From assembly GCA_934792465.1 (NCBI GenBank), contig CAKVOK010000032.1, positions 1 to 38,727 on the forward strand: a stretch of DNA of 38,727 bases, in the 5' to 3' direction. Below, piece after piece: positions 33,058 through 38,727 of this stretch. Both the position numbers and the translations under genes were made by a program. Position 1 is the first letter of the stretch. Each line of letters begins with the position of its first letter. This DNA comes from an uncultured Clostridia bacterium (lineage in GTDB: Bacteria > Bacillota > Clostridia > RUG12999). Under the pieces are notes generated by a model. The model searched no databases. It saw only the letters and a program-made list of their open reading frames with translations, and had not been told where the DNA came from.

Positions 33058-33143
33058 AACAGCCACCTCCTTTCGGAGTATGGCATAACCGCCCGGCTTT
33101 GCGCCGTTTTCAGTCTTACCCGTCGGAATAATCCGACATATAT

Positions 33144-33172
33144 ATTTTAGCATATATTATGTATTTTGTCAA
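33144..33172 (-). promoter_or_regulatory. Promoter of peptide mRNA 2
   Basis: Minus strand: TTGACA (33167–33172), 17 bases, TAAAAT (33144–33149); a GTCGG…CCGAC stem (33122–33137) starts the transcript. Confidence 0.8.
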
Positions 33173-33302
33173 TTGATTTATTCATAGGGCTTAAAAAATT
33201 CTGCCGATACTGATTTTTTCCCATACGTATGCATAAAATAAAATATATGTAACAAACAGTGCAAATTTTTTGTTAAAAATATTAAAATAAATTGATAGAA
33301 TA

Positions 33303-33331
33303 TTGACAATTGCGTCGAAAAATATTATAAT
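33303..33331 (+). promoter_or_regulatory. Promoter of the dehydratase/activase operon
   Basis: TTGACA 33303–33308, 17 bases, TATAAT 33326–33331. Confidence 0.85.
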
Positions 33332-33391
33332 TATTATATGCGCCGAAAAAAGGTGCATAATCAGCAAGATATAAGAATAGAGGAAAATCAG

Positions 33392-34366
33392 ATGAGAATT
33401 GGAATCCCGAAAGCATTGCTTTATTATTACTATTATCCGTTCTGGAAAGAGTTGTTTTCGCAGCTCGGCGCAGAAATAGTTCTGTCTGACGATACGAACG
33501 GAAAGATTATTTCCGAGGGTGCGGCGGTAACGGTTACGGAGCTTTGTGTTCCGATTAAGATTTTTAACGGCCATGTTATGGATCTGAAAGAAAAAAATGT
33601 CGATTACATTTTTATCCCGAAATTTCATCGCCGAGGTCCGGAATGGTATTGCCCGAAATTCGTCGGCATAGAGGAAATCGTAAAATATTCCGTTGATATG
33701 GATAAAAGCAAATTCATTGTTGTCGATTACATAACAAAAACCGATGATTTGGGAGATTTCAAGGCGCATCTTCCGCTGTGCGATGCGCTCGGAGTTTCAA
33801 AAAGCGCATTAAAAGAAGCTCTGAAAAAGGCAAGTGCAAAGCAAAAAGAATGCAGAAAGCTCTGCGAAAGCGGATATACGGTTGCGGAAGCATACGACAT
33901 TTTGGACGGCAAGCAGCCGCCGAAAAAGAACGAAAATCCCGTTTTGACAATCGGACTCATGGGATACGTTAATAATATATATGATAATTTCGTAAGCATG
34001 AACATAATAAAGAAGCTTCGCGAGATGGACGTAGACGTCATAACGTTCGACATGATTCCCGAAGACAAAATTGAAAAGAAAAAGAAAATCAAACAGCCGT
34101 TTTGGGTGTTTGCAAGAAAAATATACAACGCCTCGGCATATATTCTCGAAAATAATATGGCGGACGGCATTATCCACCTCACGGCATTCGGCTGCGGTCC
34201 GGATTCCATAATAGGCAAGCTCATGGAGGTTGACTGCGAGGAAAAGGAAATACCGTTCATGACTCTGCGTGTAGACGAGCATACCGGAGAAAGCCATGTT
34301 CAGACGAGAATAGAAGCATTTATCGATATGCTTAAGAGAAGCAGAAAAAACGAGGTGAAATCATGA
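33392..34366 (+). CDS. Acyl-CoA dehydratase activase-related protein (DUF2229)
   Basis: 324 residues from ATG 33392 (MRIGIPKALLYYYYYPFWKE) behind GAGG; the upstream 18 codons lack a site. The N-terminal motif, GAEIVLSDDTNGKII and ELCVPIKIFNGHV are typical of DUF2229, normally the C-terminal part of giant activase proteins. AFGCGPDSI and RVDEHTGESHVQTRIEAF near the end match 2-hydroxyacyl-CoA dehydratase-like folds. It is the first of three linked genes; the next start (ATGA) overlaps its stop. Substrate unknown. Confidence 0.85.
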   Translation: MRIGIPKALLYYYYYPFWKELFSQLGAEIVLSDDTNGKIISEGAAVTVTELCVPIKIFNGHVMDLKEKNVDYIFIPKFHRRGPEWYCPKFVGIEEIVKYSVDMDKSKFIVVDYITKTDDLGDFKAHLPLCDALGVSKSALKEALKKASAKQKECRKLCESGYTVAEAYDILDGKQPPKKNENPVLTIGLMGYVNNIYDNFVSMNIIKKLREMDVDVITFDMIPEDKIEKKKKIKQPFWVFARKIYNASAYILENNMADGIIHLTAFGCGPDSIIGKLMEVDCEEKEIPFMTLRVDEHTGESHVQTRIEAFIDMLKRSRKNEVKS

Positions 34367-35466
34367 AAATTTCTTTCCCTTATATGGGACAGGTAACGGC
34401 ATATAAAAAGCTGCTGGAAAAGCTCGGTCATGAAGTCATAATGCCGAACAAGCCGACGCAGCGCACATTCGATCTGGGCGTGTTGTACAGCCCGGAATTT
34501 ATATGCTATCCGTTCAAGGTTATGACAGGGACATATATAGAAGCGTGCGAAGCCGGTGCGGAAGTCATAGTTTCGTCCGGAGGAAACGGTCCTTGCCGTG
34601 CCGGAATGTACGGTGAAGTGCACAAGAAAATATTAAAACAGTGCGGATTTAAAACTGAGCTTGTAATATTCGATTCGCTTTTTCAGAACAGAAAATATTT
34701 TTTCAGTCTGCTGAAAAGAATCGCAAACGGTCATTCATATCTTGAAGTTGCGTCGCTGGCTTTGAGCTGTATGAAGATTGTAAGCGAGCTTGATAAGATA
34801 GACAAAAAAATCAATATTCTGCGTGCATACGAGGTGCAAAAAGGCAGCTTCGACAAGGTTCGCCGAAAGATAGACAAGATGTATGACGAAGCGGATACAA
34901 AAAAAGAAATTAAAGCCGTTTACAAAAAAGCTCTGAAAATGCTTGACGAAGTGCCGATTAAAAAGGCAGATGAAAAAGACAGAGTGCGCATAGGTATCGT
35001 GGGCGAAATATTCGTTATTATGGAAAGTGCCACGAATATGGAAATTGAAAAAAGGCTGAACGCTCTCGGCGTTGAGGTTACGAACGTTCAGTGCATTTCC
35101 GAATGGGTTATGCACAACCTGATTCCGAAAAAGATTAATTTCAGCAAAAGCTGGAAAGTATGGCACGAGGGCGAAATGTATAAAAGCTGCGTTTGCGGCG
35201 GTCATGATATGGAAAATGTCGGCTGGATAAACGAATTTGCCAAGGAAAAATATGACGGCGTGGTTCATCTTATGCCGTTCGGCTGTCTGCCGGAGCTTAT
35301 TACAAGAAGCATGATTCCGGAGATGAGCGAGAAGCTCGATATTCCGATTTTGTCCATGTCCATAGACGAACAAAACGGCGAAGCAAATACACAGACACGT
35401 CTGGAAGCGTTTGTGGATTTGTGTAAGAATAAGAAACAAAAAGAAACAAAAAGACAGGTGATGTAA
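34363..35466 (+). CDS. 2-hydroxyacyl-CoA dehydratase-like protein (HgdB/DUF2229 family)
   Basis: 367 residues, overlapping the previous gene by 4 bases. MKISFPYMGQVTAYKKLLEK, EFICYPFKVMTGTYIEA, SSGGNGPCRAGMYGEV, CVCGGHDMENVGW and MPFGCLPELITR carry conserved Cys residues suited to an iron–sulfur cluster, and SIDEQNGEANTQTRLEAF is the family's C-terminal signature. Likely works with the activase downstream. Real dehydratases have two subunits with CoA-binding sites; I cannot identify the substrate, and a repair or regulatory role is possible. Confidence 0.82.
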   Translation: MKISFPYMGQVTAYKKLLEKLGHEVIMPNKPTQRTFDLGVLYSPEFICYPFKVMTGTYIEACEAGAEVIVSSGGNGPCRAGMYGEVHKKILKQCGFKTELVIFDSLFQNRKYFFSLLKRIANGHSYLEVASLALSCMKIVSELDKIDKKINILRAYEVQKGSFDKVRRKIDKMYDEADTKKEIKAVYKKALKMLDEVPIKKADEKDRVRIGIVGEIFVIMESATNMEIEKRLNALGVEVTNVQCISEWVMHNLIPKKINFSKSWKVWHEGEMYKSCVCGGHDMENVGWINEFAKEKYDGVVHLMPFGCLPELITRSMIPEMSEKLDIPILSMSIDEQNGEANTQTRLEAFVDLCKNKKQKETKRQVM

Positions 35467-35467
35467 T

Positions 35468-36418
35468 ATGAAAATATATGTGGGAATAGATACGGGTTCC
35501 GTCAGCACAAACGTTGTTGCGCTGAACGATGACGGAGATGTCGTTTTTTCGAGATACATAAGGACAAAGGGTCAGCCGATTAACTCCGTCAAAGAGGGTA
35601 TGAAGCTGCTGGAAGACGAGATTCCGGACGCAGAAGTGGGTTCTGTGGGCGTTACGGGAAGCGGACGTCAGATGATAGGTATAATGGTCGGTGCGGACGT
35701 TGTGAAAAATGAAATCACGGCTCATGCGACCGCCACGGTTCATTACCACCCCGATGTCCGGACGATATTTGAAATAGGCGGACAGGATTCGAAAATTATT
35801 ATCGTTAAAAACGGCGTTGTAACAGACTTTTCGATGAATACGGTCTGTGCGGCGGGAACAGGCTCGTTTCTCGACCACCAGTCAGAGCGTCTGGGTGTCC
35901 GTATTTCCGAATTCGGCGATTTGGCACTGACTGCCGAAAACGAGGTGCGTATAGCCGGCAGATGTACGGTTTTCGCCGAATCCGACATGATAGCGAAGCA
36001 GCAGTACGGATATTCCAAAGCGGATATTATAAAAGGTCTTTGCGACGCTCTCGTAAGAAATTATCTTAATAACCTGGGTCACGGCAAGGAACTCAAACCG
36101 CCGTTCGTATTCCAGGGCGGAGTTGCCGCAAACAAAGGCATAATAAAGGCATTTGAAGAACAGACCGGTCATAAGATAATCATACCGAAATATTTCAACG
36201 TTATGGGCGCAATAGGCATGGCTATAATGGCAAAAGAGCAGGTTGGCGGCGGTGCGACGAAATTCAAGGGCTTTGATTTTATCGACATAGATTTTACGCC
36301 GAAAAGCTTCGATTGCAGCGGATGCAGCAATGCGTGCGAGGTAATCAAAGTGATCATGGGCGGCGAAGTCGTTGCTATGTGGGGCGACAGATGCGGAAAA
36401 TGGAGTTCGAGCATATAG
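35468..36418 (+). CDS. BadF/HgdC-type activase ATPase
   Basis: 316 residues of the ASKHA fold. GIDTGSVSTN (phosphate 1), GVTGSGR, EIGGQDSKII, CAAGTGSFLDHQ with Cys127, GRCTVFAESDMI with Cys166, FQGGVAANKGI (adenosine). Cys127 and Cys166 match the ligands that bridge a [4Fe-4S] cluster between subunits in Acidaminococcus HgdC, which injects an ATP-driven low-potential electron into its dehydratase. An extra C-terminal Cys group (Cys283, 286, 290, 309; CSGCSNAC, GDRCGKW) suggests a second site. It starts 1 base after the previous stop and ends at the terminator 36427–36470. Confidence 0.9.
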   Translation: MKIYVGIDTGSVSTNVVALNDDGDVVFSRYIRTKGQPINSVKEGMKLLEDEIPDAEVGSVGVTGSGRQMIGIMVGADVVKNEITAHATATVHYHPDVRTIFEIGGQDSKIIIVKNGVVTDFSMNTVCAAGTGSFLDHQSERLGVRISEFGDLALTAENEVRIAGRCTVFAESDMIAKQQYGYSKADIIKGLCDALVRNYLNNLGHGKELKPPFVFQGGVAANKGIIKAFEEQTGHKIIIPKYFNVMGAIGMAIMAKEQVGGGATKFKGFDFIDIDFTPKSFDCSGCSNACEVIKVIMGGEVVAMWGDRCGKWSSSI

Positions 36419-36426
36419 TTCATAAC

Positions 36427-36470
36427 AAAAATTGCGGTACAAATCTTATGCTGCCGCAGTTTTTATTTTT
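36427..36470 (+). terminator. Terminator of the activase operon
   Basis: AAAATTGCGG/CCGCAGTTTT stem (one G·U) with a 14-base loop and a T-rich tail. Confidence 0.75.
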
Positions 36471-36483
36471 AAAGGAGGAGAAC

Positions 36484-36501
36484 GTGAAAAGCTCGCGTTA
36501 A
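36484..36501 (+). CDS. Five-codon leader ORF before the MFS gene
   Basis: AAAGGAGGAGAAC followed by GTG AAA AGC TCG CGT TAA: the only good ribosome site here serves this tiny frame, while the transporter ATG lies 9 bases after its stop and has none. Suggests translational coupling, or a decayed start. Confidence 0.45.
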   Translation: MKSSR

Positions 36502-36510
36502 TTTAATATT

Positions 36511-37686
36511 ATGAAGGAAGTATCATACCAAAAGACAATTTATGCCTGCTTTATGGGGTATATAGCGCAGGCGATTGCCGTTAATTTCGCACCGCTGCTT
36601 TTCCTGAGATTTCGTGCGCAATACGGCATACCTCTTTCGGAAATAACCGCACTTATAACGATTTGCTTTGTTTTGCAGCTGATGACGGATTTGGTTTCCA
36701 CGTTTTTCATTGACAGAATCGGATACCGTGCGGCGGTGCTGCTTGCAAACACATTTGTTGCGGCAGGCTTTATGTCGCTTACGTTTCTGCCGGAGCTGAC
36801 GCCGAATCCGTTTCTCGGACTTGTAATATCCGTAATTATATATTCGGTGGGCAGCGGACTGATTGAGGTTGTCGTAAGTCCTATGGTCGAAGCGTGTCCG
36901 AGTGCGAACAAGAGTAAAACAATGAGCCTTTTACATTCGTTTTATTGCTGGGGAAGCGTTGGCGTAGTCGTTGTTTCGACCGTATTTTTCCGTATATTCG
37001 GCATAGATAAATGGAAGCTTCTTGCCGTGGTATGGGCGGTTCTTCCGCTGATAAATGCCGTGCTTTTTGCAAACACGCCGATTCCGGATATAAGCGAGCA
37101 GCAGAAAGAGCAGATCTCTTTCGGGGAACTTCTCAAAAACCGTGTATTCTGGATTTTTTTTGTTATAATGCTGTGCGCCGGGGCGAGCGAGATTGCCGTG
37201 AGCCAGTGGGCGTCCGCATTTGCCGAAAAAATGCTTGATATTCCGAAATCCGCCGGAGATATTGCCGGTCCGGCGATGTTTGCGGTCTTAATGGGAACGG
37301 CGAGAACAATTTACGGCAAATACGGCGAAAAAGTGGAGCTCGGCAGAATGATTTTTATATGCAGCCTGTTCTGCATATTGTCTTATCTCATGATTTCACT
37401 TTCGCCGAATTCGATTATTTCCGTTATGGGAATAGGATTGTGCGGCTTCTCGGTCGGAATCATGTGGCCGGGAACATTCAGCCTTGCGGCGGCTTCCGTG
37501 AAAGGCGGAAACGCTATGTTCGCATTGCTTGCGCTTGCCGGCGACATCGGCTGTACGGCAGGTCCGACTCTTGCCGGATTGGTGGCGGAGGCGGCAAACG
37601 ACAATCTGAAATTCGGAATTTTGTCTGCGATTATTTTTCCGACAATACTTGCAGTTATGATTTTTCCGAAAATAAGAAAAAAATAA
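36511..37686 (+). CDS. MFS transporter
   Basis: 391 residues with about 12 membrane segments. The N-half contains MGYIAQAIAVNFAPLLFLRF and a cytoplasmic DRIGYRAAVL loop between helices 2 and 3 (MFS signature A position); later LLHSFYCWGSVGVVVVST and LCGFSVGIMWPGTFSLAAAS resemble the sugar/proton symporter-like group (FucP/YfmO type) in Firmicutes. Substrate not predictable. The start at 36511 follows the leader ORF; no nearer SD. Ends at the strong terminator 37697–37740. Confidence 0.85.
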   Translation: MKEVSYQKTIYACFMGYIAQAIAVNFAPLLFLRFRAQYGIPLSEITALITICFVLQLMTDLVSTFFIDRIGYRAAVLLANTFVAAGFMSLTFLPELTPNPFLGLVISVIIYSVGSGLIEVVVSPMVEACPSANKSKTMSLLHSFYCWGSVGVVVVSTVFFRIFGIDKWKLLAVVWAVLPLINAVLFANTPIPDISEQQKEQISFGELLKNRVFWIFFVIMLCAGASEIAVSQWASAFAEKMLDIPKSAGDIAGPAMFAVLMGTARTIYGKYGEKVELGRMIFICSLFCILSYLMISLSPNSIISVMGIGLCGFSVGIMWPGTFSLAAASVKGGNAMFALLALAGDIGCTAGPTLAGLVAEAANDNLKFGILSAIIFPTILAVMIFPKIRKK

Positions 37687-37696
37687 TATGAAAAGT

Positions 37697-37740
37697 ACCG
37701 CATAAGGCAGGGTAAATCCTTGCTTTATGCGGTCTTTTTA
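37697..37740 (+). terminator. MFS gene terminator
   Basis: ACCGCATAAgGCA and TGCtTTATGCGGT form a long stem with a G-rich loop, then TCTTTTTA. Confidence 0.85.
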
Positions 37741-37851
37741 TAATGACCGTTGCTGCTCGATATATAATATATTGTATTATTTTTTCAATGGCAAAAAATG
37801 AAAAAAACCAAAAAATTTTTATTTCAAAAAATGTGCAGTTTGCTCAAACCG

Positions 37852-38304
37852 TTACATCATAATTTTAACAACGATTTTCTTGACCGTCTGCGGTTTTCCG
37901 TCCTTTGCGAGTCCGGGAGCGTGCGCTTCGCCGGGGAACAGAATGAGGAAATCGCCGGCTTTCATATTGAATTTGTTGTTTTCGGGTGTGTATTTATAAA
38001 ACTCAACGTCTTTCATATCGTTGTATTCGGTATCACGAAGCTTTTCGTCCGCATAAGCGGTGATGATTTCTTCTTCGCCGTCTATGATATACTGAATATC
38101 AATATAGTTTTTGTGATTTTCAAAACGTATCGGGTCGGCGATTTTGCTTTCGTATTGCTGAACGGAAGCGAAAATCTTCTTGCCGTCAATTTCGTATTTG
38201 CCGACTTCGAGGGTTTCAAGCCCGCTTATTTTTTCAAGCCCGGTTTTTATGTCCTCTCGCAGCGTTTTGTATTTCGATGCATTTTTTATGTTATCGTAAA
38301 TCAT
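37852..38304 (-). CDS. YhcH/YjgK/YiaL (DUF386) family protein
   Basis: 150 residues from ATG 38304 behind GGAGAG. Cupin-type motifs: ENHKNYIDIQYIIDGEEEI (metal-binding His and sugar pocket), FKAGDFLILFPGEAHAPGL-like region (NMKAGDFLILFPGEAHAPG). Family members include the EbgC beta-galactosidase partner and sialic-acid or sugar-acid utilisation proteins, thought to act as anomerase-like or sugar-sensing enzymes. It is convergent with the MFS gene, not in its operon. Confidence 0.92.
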   Translation of the reverse strand: MIYDNIKNASKYKTLREDIKTGLEKISGLETLEVGKYEIDGKKIFASVQQYESKIADPIRFENHKNYIDIQYIIDGEEEIITAYADEKLRDTEYNDMKDVEFYKYTPENNKFNMKAGDFLILFPGEAHAPGLAKDGKPQTVKKIVVKIMM

Positions 38305-38339
38305 GATTATCTCTCCTTTTTTATGTTTTTATTTTTACA

Positions 38340-38727
38340 ACTTTTCCACATTAATTAGAAATTAGGAATGAGAAATTAGAAATGAGGAATTTCTTTCCAC
38401 TGCGGAACGGTTTGAAATCGTCCCCCAATATGGTCTGTGCCGTTTAATAATTATTAATTATTAATTATGCATTATGCATTCGTAATTCCCAATAGGTTCC
38501 CTGTGTAAGGGCACTCACTTAGGTTTGCACAGACTTCGTATAGGCTCCCCCCCCGTGTAAGGGCACTGAATAAGGTTTGTGCGAACTTCAATAGGCTCCC
38601 CTGTGTAAGGGGAGCTGGCGGCGAAGCCGACTGAGGGGTTGTAGGCTTGCATTTACCGCATTATTACGTAGCCTATGCAGCCATTGACAACCCTTCCACC
38701 GCCACGGGCGGTCCCCCTCCCCTTACA
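38340..38727. repeat. AT microsatellite and BIME-like units at the right edge
   Basis: No gene. ATTAGAAATTAGGAATGAGA-type repeats (38356–38390), an AT-only stretch (38448–38495), two broken R2 copies (about 38505–38570), one full R2 (minus, 38594–38643), the GCATTTACCGCATTATTACG linker and an R1 starting at 38687 cut by the window end. Confidence 0.85.

Larger units (their letters stand above)
32856..33183. repeat. Peptide/antisense cassette, tandem copy 2
   Basis: Second copy of the unit at 32528–32853, head-to-tail, period about 328 bp. Confidence 0.9.

Noticed and set aside
34735..35559. 274-codon minus-strand ORF under the dehydratase-like gene
   Set aside because: Shadow frame; the plus-strand gene has the conserved Cys motifs and overlapping operon neighbours.
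37798..38358. 186-codon plus-strand ORF
   Set aside because: Shadow of the minus-strand DUF386 gene, which has the family motifs and a ribosome site.

Overview
The window is a low-GC Firmicutes (Clostridia-type) chromosome segment spanning the replication origin. The evidence is the conserved block dnaA–dnaN–S4 protein–recF–remB–gyrB–gyrA followed by parA–parB–serS, strong sigma-A promoters (TTGACA-17-TATAAT), AGGAGG ribosome binding sites and Clostridia-type gene families. I cannot assign a species; a gut clostridium is my best inference.

Layout. (1) 1–9,100 is an AT-rich accessory region of mixed orientation. It holds a partial excisionase-like gene, a DUF6431 zinc-ribbon protein divergent from a zinc-ribbon tyrosine recombinase, eroded gene fragments, a class II glutamine amidotransferase-like protein, an antitoxin gene that has lost its helix-turn-helix (HTH) but kept its operator, a Rep-like protein and a 658-residue protein of unknown function. 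(2) 9,100–16,620 is a candidate defence island ending beside tRNA-Lys(CUU): an AlbA/Schlafen-type ATP-binding protein, a compact four-gene cassette resembling ABC three-component (ABC-3C) conflict systems (Mrr-like nuclease fold, winged-helix middle component, Rad50-like ATPase with a CPVC zinc hook, plus a small 71-residue protein), and a DUF1016/YhcG PDDEXK nuclease. A diverged copy of the sequence downstream of the tRNA lies at the other end of the island. (3) 16,625–32,087 is the housekeeping origin region, almost all on the minus strand and therefore leading-strand for the leftward fork: tRNA-Lys, ADP-ribosylglycohydrolase, serS, parB, parA, two parS sites, gyrA, gyrB, remB, recF, S4 protein, dnaN, oriC and dnaA. 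oriC is the dnaN–dnaA gap, with eight DnaA-box-like nonamers and a DnaA-trio-like unwinding motif. (4) 32,088–33,190 has a long structured dnaA leader, then two tandem ~328-bp cassettes. Each has two convergent strong promoters, a hydrophobic 22–24-residue peptide behind a sequestered Shine-Dalgarno (SD), and a short RNA ending at a shared bidirectional terminator; they look like type I toxin–antitoxin modules. (5) 33,300–37,740 is a plus-strand operon of 2-hydroxyacyl-CoA dehydratase/activase-type proteins followed by an MFS transporter, then a convergent YhcH/YjgK/YiaL-family gene.

The intergenic gaps of the origin region (21.2–22.0, 26.6–27.2, 29.0–29.3 and 38.5–38.7 kb) are packed with inverted and tandem copies of two related hairpin units, forming a REP/BIME-like mosaic. 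A second structured repeat of ~120–130 bp occurs beside tRNA-Lys and between gyrB and gyrA.

The most novel-looking material is the pair of peptide/antisense-RNA cassettes next to dnaA. The ABC-3C-like four-gene cassette, whose nuclease-like protein lacks the expected catalytic lysine, comes second.
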